Numbered from the stretch's first letter, positions 1 to 8,982 are shown. The stretch: 64,000 nt of DNA from Rhizobium sp. NFR07 (GCF_900111905.1 NZ_FOKM01000009.1:62001-126000), one strand, 5' to 3'. The notes: generated by a model from the letters alone, not told the origin. Numbers and translations are program-made.

Positions 1-353
1 TCGAGACCTTTGCCGACAACGATGCTCCGATCCCGGGCTTCGCTTCAATCCTCCGGCCGGGCCATACGCCGGGACACAGCGCGATCGTAGTCGAGAGCAG
101 GGGCGAGAAGATCGTCTTCTGGGGCGACATCGTCCATGGCGACGTCCTGCAATATGATCGGCCGGACGTGACCGTCGAATTCGACGTCGACCAGAAGCGG
201 GCGGCCGCGACACGCGCGATCGCCTTTGCCGAAGCGGCCGACCGGAAATATCTCGTCGCCGGCGCCCATCACGCCTTCCCGGGCATCGGCCACGTTCGCC
301 GCGACGATACGAATTACGACTGGGTACCGCTGCTCTACAGCGCCAATTATTGA
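1..353 (+). CDS. MBL-fold metallo-hydrolase, C-terminal part
   Basis: The frame is already open at the left edge, so only about the last 116 residues are present and the start lies outside the window. The fragment has GHTPGHS followed by a strand and FWGDIVHG, which is the late metal-ligand region of metallo-beta-lactamase-fold hydrolases. It ends with GAHHAFPGIGHV, the usual place of the last metal-binding histidine. The N-terminal HxHxDH motif would be upstream and cannot be seen. Substrate unknown; lactonases, glyoxalase II-like enzymes and quorum-quenching enzymes share this fold. Confidence 0.8.
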   Translation, partial: ETFADNDAPIPGFASILRPGHTPGHSAIVVESRGEKIVFWGDIVHGDVLQYDRPDVTVEFDVDQKRAAATRAIAFAEAADRKYLVAGAHHAFPGIGHVRRDDTNYDWVPLLYSANY

Positions 354-361
354 TTGATATC

Positions 362-387
362 CGGGCGCGGTTTACCGGCCGCGCCCG
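362..387. terminator. Hairpin between convergent genes
   Basis: A 9-bp GC-rich inverted repeat (CGGGCGCGG / CCGCGCCCG, 8-nt loop) fills the 41-bp gap between the convergent MBL-fold gene and the MFS transporter gene. There is no clear T-run on either side, so it is terminator-like by position only. Confidence 0.4.
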
Positions 388-394
388 AGCCTCT

Positions 395-1708
395 TCACGA
401 CAGCGAAGCGTCCCTCGTCTCGACACGGATCATCAGCGAGGCGATCGCCGCAACCAAAAGCAGTGCGGCGAAGATGCCGATCGTCAGGGCAAAGCCATGG
501 GCAACGATATAGACCATGGCCGACGGGGCGATCAGCCCGCCAAGCCGCGCCATGGCGCCTGCTGCCCCCATGCCGGTCGCACGGGACGTCGTCGGGTAGA
601 GTTCCGGCGTATAGGCATAAAGAGCCCCCCAGGTGCCGAGCAGAGCGAAGCTCATGAGCAGCAGCGACGCGCCGATCACGACCGGACCCGATGCCAGGAC
701 GAAGAGCAGGCAGCCGATTGCCGAGAGCAGGCAGAAGCCCGTCAGCGTCGGCTTGCGACCCCATTTTTCCACCCCGTAGGCGGCAAGCGCATATCCCGGC
801 AGCTGGGCCAGCGCGACCAGCACAAGGAAGCCATAGCCGCGGACGAAACCGAAACCGTCGCTGGCGAGCCGCGCCGGCATCCAGGTGAAGATCCCGTAAT
901 AGGAAACGGATACGAGGAACCAGACGGCAAGGATGATCACGCTCGTCCGGCGCAGCGCCGGTGCGAATATTCCGACGCGCGGTTCCGCCGGCGGCAGAGC
1001 CAGTTCTTCCGAAAGTGCGAGCTCCTTGCCGGTATTGACCGCAACGATGCGGTTCACCACTTCGCGCGCCTCATGCTTCTTGCCCGTGCGCAGCAGATAG
1101 ATCGGCGATTCGGGAATGAGGACACGCATGCCGATACCAATGATTGCCGGCAGCGCCGTGATTGCGAAGATGACCCGCCATGCATCGGTGATACCGGCAA
1201 TGTTTGCAATCCAGGCCGTGAGCGCGACGATCAGCGTGCCGATCGCCCAGAAACCTTCCAGCGCCACCAGCCAGCGGCCACGGTTCTTCGCCGGAAGGAA
1301 TTCCGACATCATCGCATAGTCGACCGGCAGAGTGCCGCCGACCGCCATGCCGGTAAACAGCCTGAGGATCAGGAGGATGGTGAAGTCGGGCGCAAAGATC
1401 GACAGCGTCCCGAACAGCGCGTCGCAGGAGACAGTGATGATCAGCACCGAGCGGCGGCCGATCCGATCAGCCAGTCGCCCGAAGCCGACGGCACCGATCA
1501 GCATGCCCAGGAAAAAAACCGTTCCGGTCTGCAGGGCCTGCGGGATCGTCAGCCCGAAGGTCGTCGCGATCGATGCAGCGGTAAAACCGACCGCCAGGAC
1601 CTGCATCGCATCGGCGGCCCAGACGAGGCCGAAAATGCCGATCAGCCGACGCTGATAGCGTCCGGCGCCGGCACGATCCAGCGCTTCGTCGACAGTGATA
1701 TATTTCAT
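395..1708 (-). CDS. MFS transporter (AAHS/sugar-porter-like)
   Basis: A 437-residue integral membrane protein with the hydrophobic pattern of a 12-helix major facilitator. The loop 2-3 signature GRLADRIGRRS lies at residues 77-87, a PESPIYLL motif follows TM6, and YTPELYPT lies in the C-terminal half. These are typical of the aromatic-acid/H+ symporter and sugar-porter groups that include niacin and benzoate carriers. The ATG at 1708 is preferred because GAGGGCGG sits just upstream; a GTG at 1747 in the same frame has no such site. It follows a GNAT gene by 68 bp on the same strand and could be co-transcribed with it. Substrate not determined. Confidence 0.85.
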   Translation of the reverse strand: MKYITVDEALDRAGAGRYQRRLIGIFGLVWAADAMQVLAVGFTAASIATTFGLTIPQALQTGTVFFLGMLIGAVGFGRLADRIGRRSVLIITVSCDALFGTLSIFAPDFTILLILRLFTGMAVGGTLPVDYAMMSEFLPAKNRGRWLVALEGFWAIGTLIVALTAWIANIAGITDAWRVIFAITALPAIIGIGMRVLIPESPIYLLRTGKKHEAREVVNRIVAVNTGKELALSEELALPPAEPRVGIFAPALRRTSVIILAVWFLVSVSYYGIFTWMPARLASDGFGFVRGYGFLVLVALAQLPGYALAAYGVEKWGRKPTLTGFCLLSAIGCLLFVLASGPVVIGASLLLMSFALLGTWGALYAYTPELYPTTSRATGMGAAGAMARLGGLIAPSAMVYIVAHGFALTIGIFAALLLVAAIASLMIRVETRDASLS

Positions 1709-1776
1709 GCCCGCCCTCACCCCTGAGTTCAGTTCGGCTTTCGCCACCAGCCAAGGCTAGGCATAATCGATTTAAT

Positions 1777-2307
1777 TTATTCGCGCCAGCCAATGACGCC
1801 CTTCAGGCCGTCATGCACGCCCTCCGCCAGCGGCACGACCAGAACCCGCGCCGGATCGACCGGACCGGGGAACTTCAAAGCGTCATAGGCGACCTTCTCG
1901 AAACCGAGCGGCATGTAATAGGGCGGGTCGCCGATCAGGATCACGCCTTCGGACCCCTTGCGCCTTGCTGCCTCGATCGCGATTCGCACCAGTTCCCGGC
2001 CGATGCCGCGGTTCTTGTGCGAAGGCCGGACCGCGAGCGGCCCGAGCATGTGGCCCTTCACCGAGCCTGCGAGAACCGGCGTCATCCGCACGGAAGCGAT
2101 CGTCTCCCCGTCATCGGTACAGACGAAGGAGAGCGACCGGTCATGCGGTCCCTGCTCGCGGATGCGGGCGGCCGCCCTGACGTGGCGGCCGGGGCCGAAG
2201 GCCTCTTCGTTGATCAGTTCGATGACGTCATCATGGGATGCGTCCTCGGTGAGATAGACGAGATCGTGCTTTGCGAGCGACTGGGTGCTGAGAAGGTGCA
2301 GGGACAT
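1777..2307 (-). CDS. GNAT family N-acetyltransferase
   Basis: About 176 residues with the acetyl-CoA-binding motif AVRPSHKNRGIGREL around the middle, preceded by a beta-strand ending in GPLAV, as in GCN5-related acetyltransferases. PYYMPLGFEK near the end matches the YPRFGF-like segment of the YhbS-type branch. The ATG at 2307 is chosen over a TTG at 2346, whose 13 extra residues look non-coding. Substrate unknown. It lies upstream of the MFS transporter gene on the same strand and divergent from the glutathione transferase gene. Confidence 0.85.
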   Translation of the reverse strand: MSLHLLSTQSLAKHDLVYLTEDASHDDVIELINEEAFGPGRHVRAAARIREQGPHDRSLSFVCTDDGETIASVRMTPVLAGSVKGHMLGPLAVRPSHKNRGIGRELVRIAIEAARRKGSEGVILIGDPPYYMPLGFEKVAYDALKFPGPVDPARVLVVPLAEGVHDGLKGVIGWRE

Positions 2308-2568
2308 GATGAACCGAAGCCGTAGATAAGGGAGCGGACAGGACAAGCGTAATCGATGACGCCTCTCGTGGCGTCTTGGTCGATCTTCAGCGTCGTCGCA
2401 GTGTCCGTGCTTCGGTCATGAAATCATGTATTCCAAAAAAAGTGTGAGATGCGAACTAGCAGCATTTCCCTTGCCCGTCCAACGCAAAAACGCACCGTTC
2501 GCAAAATCGCGGCTCGCCATCTGCGGCGAGTGCCGTATCTATGCAGCGACACAGAAGAGGAGAGCGCC

Positions 2569-3555
2569 ATGGGCATGCTCGTCGAAGGCAAGTGGCAGGA
2601 CGTCTGGTACGATACCAAGGCGACCAAGGGACATTTCAAGCGGACGGAATCGCAGTTCCGCAACTGGATCACGCCCGATGGTTCCGCAGGCCCGACGGGA
2701 AAGGCCGGCTTCGAGGCTGAAGCCGGGCGTTATCATCTCTACGTGTCCCTCGCCTGCCCCTGGGCGCACCGCACGCTGATATTCCGCAAGCTGAAGAAGC
2801 TGGAGGACCTGATCTCCGTTTCCGTGGTCGACTACCTGATGCTGGAGAACGGATGGGAGTTCAAAAAGCGCGAGGGCGCTACCGGCGACGACCTGTTCGG
2901 CTCGGACTATCTCTATCAGGTCTATCTCAAGGCCGATTCCGGCTACTCGGGGCGCGTGACGGTGCCGGTCCTGTGGGACAAGCAGCAGAACACGATCGTC
3001 TCCAATGAGAGCGCCGAGATCATCCGGATGATGAACAGCGCCTTCGACGAACTGACGGGATCCGAACTGGATCTCTATCCCGCCGACCTGCGGAGCGAAA
3101 TCGACGACCTGAACGCCATCGTCTACGACCGGGTCAACAACGGCGTCTACAAGTCAGGCTTCGCGACAACGCAGGAAGCCTATGAAGAGGCCGTCAGAGC
3201 CCTGTTCGAAACGCTCGACATGCTGAACCAGCGGCTTGAGACCAGCCGCTATCTCTTCGGCGATCAGCTTACCGAGGCAGACTGGCGGCTGTTCACCACG
3301 CTGCTGCGCTTCGATCCGGTCTATGTCGGTCACTTCAAGTGCAACATCCGCCGCATCGCCGACTATCCCAACCTGTCCGGCTATCTGCGCGATCTCTACC
3401 AGCAGCCCGGCGTGGCCGAGACCTGCAATCTGTTCCACATCAAGCACCACTATTACGAGAGCCATAAGACCATCAATCCCACCGGCATCGTCCCGGTCGG
3501 CCCGGCACTTGACCTGAATGCCGCGCATGGGCGCGAGGGGTTGAGCGATAGCTAG
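2569..3555 (+). CDS. Omega-class glutathione transferase (glutathionyl-hydroquinone reductase type)
   Basis: A 328-residue protein of the ECM4/YqjG/PcpF family, which uses an active-site cysteine to remove glutathione from glutathionyl-hydroquinones. The signature ACPWAHRT places the catalytic cysteine at about residue 63, followed by WDKQQNTIVSNESAEIIR, the glutathione gamma-glutamyl-binding segment (VSNES), and an all-helical C-terminal domain (about 175-300). Length fits the family (about 320-330). The start at 2569 is set by a strong GAGGAGA ribosome site; the frame stays open upstream to 2449 but that part looks non-coding. Confidence 0.9.
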   Translation: MGMLVEGKWQDVWYDTKATKGHFKRTESQFRNWITPDGSAGPTGKAGFEAEAGRYHLYVSLACPWAHRTLIFRKLKKLEDLISVSVVDYLMLENGWEFKKREGATGDDLFGSDYLYQVYLKADSGYSGRVTVPVLWDKQQNTIVSNESAEIIRMMNSAFDELTGSELDLYPADLRSEIDDLNAIVYDRVNNGVYKSGFATTQEAYEEAVRALFETLDMLNQRLETSRYLFGDQLTEADWRLFTTLLRFDPVYVGHFKCNIRRIADYPNLSGYLRDLYQQPGVAETCNLFHIKHHYYESHKTINPTGIVPVGPALDLNAAHGREGLSDS

Positions 3556-3573
3556 CATGCGGAAACGTTGAAG

Positions 3574-3951
3574 ATGCGCAGAATTCTTAAAGTGATTCCG
3601 GCCGGCATCTGCCTGCTGCTGCTGCTAGCTTCGGCATCGAAGGCGGAAACGCTGCACCTTGAAGCAGAACATGCTCGTGCAGCACTCGGTTATGACGGCC
3701 GGCACGTGGTTCACGTTCAACTGACACCCGCCAGCGCGGAGCAGTTTGCCCGGTTCACATTCAATAACGTGAAAAAGACTGTGATCATTCGTTTGGACGG
3801 CAGGGTGATGGCATCCCCCGTTATACAGACCCCGCTCTCAGGTGGCACGATGCAGCTGGGGACCAGCCTGGAACTCAACGCGCCCCAGGCAACGGCAATC
3901 GCTGAACAGATTCTCGGCGACGGCAATTTGACCATCGAAGACGCCGAGTAA
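3574..3951 (+). CDS. Exported protein with a lone SecD P1-head-like domain
   Basis: A 125-residue protein with a clear Sec signal peptide (basic start, hydrophobic stretch rich in Leu, likely cleavage after SKA, about residue 24). The mature part resembles the P1 head subdomain of SecD: HVQLTPASAEQFARFT, then VIIRLDGRVMASPVIQTPL and a glycine-rich turn. In SecD this head sits between membrane helices and helps pull proteins across; here it stands alone with no membrane anchor, so a direct role in secretion is uncertain. The ATG at 3574 is preferred to a TTG at 3568. It is convergent with the Nudix gene, 4 bp away. Confidence 0.75.
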   Translation: MRRILKVIPAGICLLLLLASASKAETLHLEAEHARAALGYDGRHVVHVQLTPASAEQFARFTFNNVKKTVIIRLDGRVMASPVIQTPLSGGTMQLGTSLELNAPQATAIAEQILGDGNLTIEDAE

Positions 3952-3955
3952 TAGG

Positions 3956-4444
3956 CTACCAGTAATCCGACCGTTCAGCCTCTCCAGTCAACTCCCGTAG
4001 CCGCCGGAGCGTTGCGTCGGTTACGCCATCCGGCAGGGCGTCCAGGGAAAAAAATCCGCTCTCGGCGATCTCCATATTGGGCAGGCGCGGCGCTGTCTGC
4101 TCCACCTCGACCCGATAGAAGAGCACATGGTCGCGCTTGCTGGCGTTGCGGTTGTGGTAGACGTGAAAGAGCTTCGGCTCGCCCCTGACGACAAGGTTGC
4201 CCTCTTCCCGCAGCTCCTTGTACAGCGCTCCGAGTGCCGTCTCGCCCCGCTCCATGCCGCCGCCCGGCATGTACCAGCCGGGAACATAGGTATGCTGGAC
4301 CAGAAAGACGCGGCCCTTCGCATCGAAACAAGCAGCCCGCACACCAACGGTCATGCCGCGCGTGAGATAGAAGACGCGATGCATGAGCCACACGACAACG
4401 CGGGTACGCCAGCTGCCGATTTCAGGTATTCCAGCGCCGCTCAT
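3956..4444 (-). CDS. Nudix hydrolase
   Basis: A 162-residue protein with a Nudix box at about residues 62-84: a GGGMERGE start followed by KELREEGNL. The catalytic glutamates are present; the usual R is K and the last G is N, both conservative changes seen in some Nudix enzymes. It would hydrolyse a nucleoside diphosphate linked to another group, with Mg2+; the substrate cannot be told. It is divergent from the phosphoesterase gene, so the 65 bp between them must hold both promoters. Confidence 0.85.
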   Translation of the reverse strand: MSGAGIPEIGSWRTRVVVWLMHRVFYLTRGMTVGVRAACFDAKGRVFLVQHTYVPGWYMPGGGMERGETALGALYKELREEGNLVVRGEPKLFHVYHNRNASKRDHVLFYRVEVEQTAPRLPNMEIAESGFFSLDALPDGVTDATLRRLRELTGEAERSDYW

Positions 4445-4509
4445 CTTGCCTCCGGCTCGCTCGCGTAAATTTCATAACGAATTTGCATTTCGTGCGTTAT
4501 GTCTGGGCC

Positions 4510-5469
4510 ATGTTCAAATTCGCCCATATTTCCGATATCCATCTCGGGCCTCTCCCGAGGCTTACGCTTCGCGAGCTGATGTCCAAGCGCATCACCGGCT
4601 TCGTGAACTGGCACCGCAACCGGCGCAAGCACCTCTTCGTCAATACCCTCGACCTTCTCCTCAGCGACCTGAGGAGCCGCCATCCCGACCAGCTTGTCAT
4701 CACCGGCGATCTGGTCAATTTGGCGACGAAGATCGAGACGCGGCTGGCGCGGGAATGGCTGGATACGATCGGCACACCCGAGACGATGACGGTCGTGCCC
4801 GGCAATCACGACGCCTATGTGCCCGGCGCCCACGATAAATCGGTCGAAGCCTGGTATCCCTATATCGCCAGCGACGATGATTCCCAGCACTGGTCCGAGG
4901 AAGACCATATCTTCCCGACCCTGCGCCGCCGCGGACCGCTGGCGATCATCGGCTGCTCCACGTCCAATGCCACGCCGCCCTTCTCGGCATCCGGCTTCTA
5001 CAGCCCCAGACAGGCGCGCGAGACAGTTAATCTCCTGAGAAAGGCCGGTGAAGAAGGCCTTTTCCGCGTCGTCCTCATCCATCATCCGCCGATCCATGGC
5101 GCGGCCGCATCCCACAAGCGCATGATCGGCATCCGGCGCTTTGCCGCAGCGATCTCGACCGGCGGTGCCGAACTGGTCCTGCATGGCCACACCCATCTGA
5201 ACACGGTCTATCAGTTGAAGACCCATGCAGAACCGGTGCCCGTCATCGGTATTGCATCGGCCTCCCAGGGTCCTGGCGGCCACAAGCCGCGCGCGGCCTA
5301 TAATCTCTTTACATTGTCGGGAGAGCCAGGCGCCTGGAACCTGCTTTGCGAGCGTTATGCGCTCACCGAAGGCGGCGATCACGTGCAGCTTGACGAGAGC
5401 CGACTGTTCTATGGCCACATGCCGGAACAAATCCCGGTGGAGGAAGTGGCCCGAACACTACAAGTTTAA
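4510..5469 (+). CDS. Calcineurin-like metallophosphoesterase (CpdA-like)
   Basis: A 319-residue protein carrying the full set of metallophosphoesterase motifs: SDIHLG at the N-terminus (D9, H11), TGDLVN, VVPGNHDAYVPG, LIHHPP and LHGHTHLN. These bind the two active-site metals. The closest general type is the CpdA/Icc class of cyclic-nucleotide phosphodiesterases, but the substrate cannot be read from sequence. The ATG at 4510 starts immediately before the first motif; a TTG at 4483 would add nine residues. It is followed after 63 bp by the ECF sigma gene on the same strand. Confidence 0.88.
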   Translation: MFKFAHISDIHLGPLPRLTLRELMSKRITGFVNWHRNRRKHLFVNTLDLLLSDLRSRHPDQLVITGDLVNLATKIETRLAREWLDTIGTPETMTVVPGNHDAYVPGAHDKSVEAWYPYIASDDDSQHWSEEDHIFPTLRRRGPLAIIGCSTSNATPPFSASGFYSPRQARETVNLLRKAGEEGLFRVVLIHHPPIHGAAASHKRMIGIRRFAAAISTGGAELVLHGHTHLNTVYQLKTHAEPVPVIGIASASQGPGGHKPRAAYNLFTLSGEPGAWNLLCERYALTEGGDHVQLDESRLFYGHMPEQIPVEEVARTLQV

Positions 5470-5532
5470 GAGAAGCTTGTTGCATAATCGTCACAATCGA
5501 TTCATAGCTAGGGTCATGCACTCGACTGATCG

Positions 5533-6045
5533 ATGAATGGCGAAGAGGCCTCCAGCGCATACATGAACGCATCCGCCATTCCCAATGACATCCGCCGTGA
5601 TCTCGTGGCCCTGCTGCCGCGCCTCAGACGCTTTGCGCTGGCGGTGACCGGCGATGCCTTGACGGCAGACGCCCTGGTCCAGGATGTCTGCGCACGGGCG
5701 ATCCAGAAGAGCCATCACTGGAAGGGCAAGGGTCGGATCGAGAGCTGGCTTTTCAGCCTGATCCGCACCGCCTGGAGCGACGAGACGAAAAAACGCGGAA
5801 ACCTCGGTCCTGCAGAGATCGGCGCATCGCAATCTGCAGACGCCCATGGCCCGGCCACCAGAACGCTCCTCTGTCTTCCGGAAGGCTTTGCCGGCACGCT
5901 TCTGCTCGCAGATGTCGAGCATTTCGACTATGCCGAGGCGGCATCCATCCTCGGCATCTCGGCCGAACTTTTCGCCTCCCGCCTCTGCGCCGCGCGACTG
6001 CATCTCTCGTCGCTGCCCCCGGAGCCAATGGAGCGCCGCGCATGA
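5533..6045 (+). CDS. ECF-type RNA polymerase sigma factor
   Basis: A 170-residue sigma-70 family protein. Region 2 is recognisable at about residues 20-88 (PRLRRFALAVTGD, then ALVQDVCARAIQK and IESWLFSLIRTAW), and a short, divergent region 4 lies near the end (YAEAASILGISAELF). Its stop codon overlaps the start of the next gene as ATGA, so the two are translationally coupled; the partner looks like its anti-sigma factor. An alternative ATG at 5563 is possible. Target promoters are not identified. Confidence 0.82.
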   Translation: MNGEEASSAYMNASAIPNDIRRDLVALLPRLRRFALAVTGDALTADALVQDVCARAIQKSHHWKGKGRIESWLFSLIRTAWSDETKKRGNLGPAEIGASQSADAHGPATRTLLCLPEGFAGTLLLADVEHFDYAEAASILGISAELFASRLCAARLHLSSLPPEPMERRA

Positions 6046-6893
6046 CCGTGGCCAATGTCGAGCCTTCCGCGCTGGAAAAGCGTCTTTCTTCCTTTGTCGA
6101 CGGCCAGGTCTCCGACACCGAGAGGCAGGATATAGAGGCGCTGCTCGTCAACGATCCCGAAGCGCGAATCCTGCATGACGGGCTGAAGCGTGGTGGCGAT
6201 GTCGGCCGCCGCCTGTTCGACGACATGCTGAAGGAACCCGTTCCGCTCGATCTGGTGCGCGGCATCAAGAATGCGCCGCTGCCGCGCAAGGCGGTACGCC
6301 TTCCCTCGGCTCCCCGCCCGATGGCCTTCAAGCCTTCCGGTCCCCAGACACTGGCCGCCTGTCTCGCGACGCTCATCCTCGGTGGCGGCATCGGCTACAT
6401 GATCGGCACGCAGCCGCTCGGCGTCACCTCGCCGCAATTGGTGCAGAGCAGCACAGCGGCAACGCGTGACTGGTTCGACGATATCGTTGCCCAATACCGG
6501 CTTTATACGAGGCAGGACAACCGCATGGTTGAGATCGGCGCCGACCGGCCAGCCGATATCCTGCAATGGCTGACCACCGGCACCGGCGTGACGTTCCGCA
6601 TTCCGGACTTGAACGAGAGCGGCCTGACCTTCCTTGGCGCCCGCATGATCGCAGCCGACAACACGCCCACCGGCATCCTGTTCTACCGCCGTGCGGATGC
6701 CGATGTCGGCAACGACATCATCGCGCTGACATTTTCCAAGGTGCGCCCGGAAACCAGCAAGCCGGCCGAAGACATCCGCATCGATACCGGCCTCGTTTCC
6801 TGGAGCACACCCATGGCCACCTACGTGGTGGTCGGCCCCTCCTCCGCCGCGGATCTCGACGAGATTGCCGCCAAGGCGGCCGGTCTCATCTGA
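6042..6893 (+). CDS. Membrane anti-sigma factor
   Basis: A 283-residue protein. The N-terminal about 90 residues resemble cytoplasmic anti-sigma domains (RLSSFVDGQVSDTERQDIEA), but no HxxxCxxC zinc motif is seen. One transmembrane helix follows at about 104-122 (TLAACLATLILGGGIGYMIG), then a predicted periplasmic domain of about 160 residues. This layout suits a sensor that holds the cognate sigma factor at the membrane. The 4-bp ATGA overlap with the sigma gene supports the pairing. The signal sensed is unknown. Confidence 0.8.
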   Translation: MTVANVEPSALEKRLSSFVDGQVSDTERQDIEALLVNDPEARILHDGLKRGGDVGRRLFDDMLKEPVPLDLVRGIKNAPLPRKAVRLPSAPRPMAFKPSGPQTLAACLATLILGGGIGYMIGTQPLGVTSPQLVQSSTAATRDWFDDIVAQYRLYTRQDNRMVEIGADRPADILQWLTTGTGVTFRIPDLNESGLTFLGARMIAADNTPTGILFYRRADADVGNDIIALTFSKVRPETSKPAEDIRIDTGLVSWSTPMATYVVVGPSSAADLDEIAAKAAGLI

Positions 6894-6930
6894 CGTCGGA
6901 ATTCATTCGGCCAACCTGGCCCGAGAACGA

Positions 6931-6963
6931 GAAAAGCCGCATCGGATGTTGATGCGGCTTTTC
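6931..6963. terminator. Bidirectional intrinsic terminator
   Basis: A perfect 13-bp stem (6931-6943 with 6951-6963, GAAAAGCCGCATC arm, 7-nt loop) lies between the convergent anti-sigma gene and leuA. The A-rich left flank and T-rich right flank make it usable in both directions. Confidence 0.85.
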
Positions 6964-6983
6964 TGTTTGAACGTTCCGAAGAC

Positions 6984-8696
6984 TTAGCGGCTGCGTTCTT
7001 CCAGAACCCGGTTCGCGGCAGACACGATCGCTTCCAGCGAGGCGGTGACGATGTTCTTGTTCACCCCCGCACCGAACAGTTTTCCGCCCGGATGTTCCAT
7101 CTCGACATAGGCGATTGCCGAGGCATTCGAGCCGTGCTGCAGCGAGTGTTCGGAATAGTCGTTCACCGACAGCTCGATGCCGAGATAGGTCGACAGCGCA
7201 TTGATGAAACCGTCGATCGGCCCCGTACCCTTGCCTTCGATCCGCTTCGTCTCGCCGCCGTCGGTAATCTCGGCAGCAACGACGCGAACGCCCTTGTGGT
7301 TAGGCTCGGAGGGATAGGTGTGGTGATCGACAAATTTCAGTCGCGCGCCGGGCTGCTCGACATAGCGCTCCATGAAGCGCTCGTAGATGCGCTTGGAACC
7401 GACTTCCTTGCCTTCTTCGTCGGTGATCCGCTGGATATCCTCGCGGAACTCCACCTGCAGGTTGCGCGGCAGGTTCAGGCCGTAATCCTGCTGCAGGATA
7501 TAGGCGATGCCGCCCTTGCCCGACTGCGAGTTGATGCGGATGATCGCCTCGTAGGACCGGCCGACATCGCGCGGATCGATCGGCAGGTAAGGCACTTCCC
7601 ATACAGGATGGTTGGCGAACTTGATCGCCTTCATCCCCTTGTTGATCGCGTCCTGATGCGAGCCGGAAAACGCGGTGTAAACCAGCTCACCGACATATGG
7701 ATGGCGCTCGGGAATGACCATCTCGTTGGAATATTCGTAGACTTCCTTGATCCGCTCGATGTCGGAGCAGTCCAGTTCCGGGTCGACGCCCTGTGTGTAC
7801 ATGTTGAGCGCCAGGGTCACGACGTCGACATTACCGGTGCGTTCGCCATTGCCGAACAGCGTGCCTTCGACGCGGTCGGCACCCGCCATCAGCGCCAGCT
7901 CGGTCGCGGCAATGCCTGTGCCGCGGTCATTGTGCGGATGGACGGAGATGATGACGTTCTCACGATTGTCGATATTGCGGCACATCCATTCGATCTGGTC
8001 GGCATAGATGTTCGGCGTCGCCATCTCGACGGTCGACGGCAAGTTGAGGATCAGCTTGTTGTCGGCGGTCGGCTTGATCTCGGCGATGACGGCGTTGCAG
8101 ATTTCCAGCGCCACATCCAGCTCGGTGCCGGTGAAGCTTTCCGGTGAATATTCGAACCGGTAGCCGCCGCCGGCCTTGGCCGCCATGTCGGTGATCATCT
8201 TGGCGGCATCCACGGCAATCTGCTTGATGCCATGCACATCCTTGCCGAACACCACGCGGCGCTGCAGCTCGGATGTCGAGTTGTAGAAATGGATGATCGG
8301 CTTGTATGCGCCTTCCAGCGATTCGAAGGTCCGGGTAATCAGTTCCGGCCGGCACTGCACCAGAACCTGCAGCGATACGTCCTCCGGCACGCCGCCCTCC
8401 TCCACGCACCAGCGGGCGAAATCGAAGTCCGTCTGTGAGGCGGAGGGGAAGCCGATCTCGATCTCCTTGAAGCCCATGTCGAGCAGCAGCTTGAACATGC
8501 GGGCCTTGCGGTCATGGCCCATCGGGTTGACCAGCGACTGGTTGCCGTCGCGCAGATCGACCGAACACCAGATCGGCGCCTTCTCGATCACCTTCGACGG
8601 CCAGGTGCGGTCGGGAATGTTGATGGTGGGATAGGCCCGGTATTTCACCGCAGCGTCGGTCATGCCCTTGTTTGCAACGGAAATCTTGCTGTCCAT
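6984..8696 (-). CDS. leuA: 2-isopropylmalate synthase
   Basis: A 570-residue enzyme that condenses acetyl-CoA with 2-oxoisovalerate, the first committed step of leucine synthesis. The DRE-TIM motif appears as SVDLRDGNQSL near residue 46, the metal-binding HPHNDRGTG lies about halfway, and the C-terminal third holds the regulatory (leucine-binding) domain expected of the long LeuA form. The ATG at 8696 follows a GAGGACGAAG ribosome site. Upstream there is a promoter, a leucine-rich leader frame and two hairpins, described separately, which suggests leucine-responsive attenuation. Confidence 0.95.
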   Translation of the reverse strand: MDSKISVANKGMTDAAVKYRAYPTINIPDRTWPSKVIEKAPIWCSVDLRDGNQSLVNPMGHDRKARMFKLLLDMGFKEIEIGFPSASQTDFDFARWCVEEGGVPEDVSLQVLVQCRPELITRTFESLEGAYKPIIHFYNSTSELQRRVVFGKDVHGIKQIAVDAAKMITDMAAKAGGGYRFEYSPESFTGTELDVALEICNAVIAEIKPTADNKLILNLPSTVEMATPNIYADQIEWMCRNIDNRENVIISVHPHNDRGTGIAATELALMAGADRVEGTLFGNGERTGNVDVVTLALNMYTQGVDPELDCSDIERIKEVYEYSNEMVIPERHPYVGELVYTAFSGSHQDAINKGMKAIKFANHPVWEVPYLPIDPRDVGRSYEAIIRINSQSGKGGIAYILQQDYGLNLPRNLQVEFREDIQRITDEEGKEVGSKRIYERFMERYVEQPGARLKFVDHHTYPSEPNHKGVRVVAAEITDGGETKRIEGKGTGPIDGFINALSTYLGIELSVNDYSEHSLQHGSNASAIAYVEMEHPGGKLFGAGVNKNIVTASLEAIVSAANRVLEERSR

Positions 8697-8713
8697 GTCT
8701 TCGTCCTCGTCAA

Positions 8714-8762
8714 GCCATCCGGGGCTTCGCGTCTTAAGCGCGGCCTGTAACGAACGGATGGC
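8714..8762 (-). promoter_or_regulatory. Hairpin directly upstream of the leuA ribosome site
   Basis: On the minus strand GCCATCCG (8762-8755) pairs with CGGATGGC (8721-8714), enclosing a smaller CGCG stem. It ends about 15 bases before the leuA ATG, just outside the GAGGA ribosome site. It has no T-run, so it is more likely part of a leader fold than a plain terminator. Confidence 0.5.
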
Positions 8763-8804
8763 GCCCCTGTCGGGCTAATCTCAGCTTTTAATAGAAATTC
8801 TTGC

Positions 8805-8851
8805 GAGGAGCTCTTACGCCGGCGGGCTTTGTCGGCCGCCGGGCGCTCCTC
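8805..8851 (-). promoter_or_regulatory. Strong leader hairpin upstream of leuA (attenuator candidate)
   Basis: On the minus strand GAGGAGC (8851-8845) pairs with GCTCCTC (8811-8805), and inside it CCGGCGG pairs with CCGCCGG. The stem begins at the stop codon of the leucine-rich leader frame, the usual place of an attenuator or anti-terminator. The bases after it (AATTTCTATT, a few bases on) are only moderately U-rich, so which hairpin would stop transcription is not clear. Confidence 0.5.
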
Positions 8852-8954
8852 AACGGACCCGGCAACCGAGTGTAAGGTCGAGGCTAAGAAGCGAGAGAGG
8901 CGCGAAAACCGGCGCCCCGGCAGCGATGCTGCGGGCGGCAAAACGGTCGGACAT
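8850..8954 (-). CDS. Putative leucine-rich leader peptide of leuA
   Basis: A 34-codon frame between the leuA promoter and a strong hairpin. Its middle reads PLSLLSLDLTLG, six leucines within ten residues, all CTC or CTT codons. The stop codon forms the base of the next hairpin. Two further in-frame ATGs lie upstream (8975 and 8969); the ATG at 8954 has AGGCG a few bases before it. This is the architecture of a leader peptide whose translation reports leucyl-tRNA supply. It is inferred from codons and position only. Confidence 0.6.
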   Translation of the reverse strand: MSDRFAARSIAAGAPVFAPLSLLSLDLTLGCRVR

Positions 8955-8982
8955 GATCGCGCCTGTCATGGTCATGGGCGGA

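Noticed and set aside
350..1726. 458-codon frame antisense to the MFS gene
   Set aside because: Composition is Arg/Gln/Asp-rich with no recognisable domain, and the minus strand encodes a clear membrane transporter.
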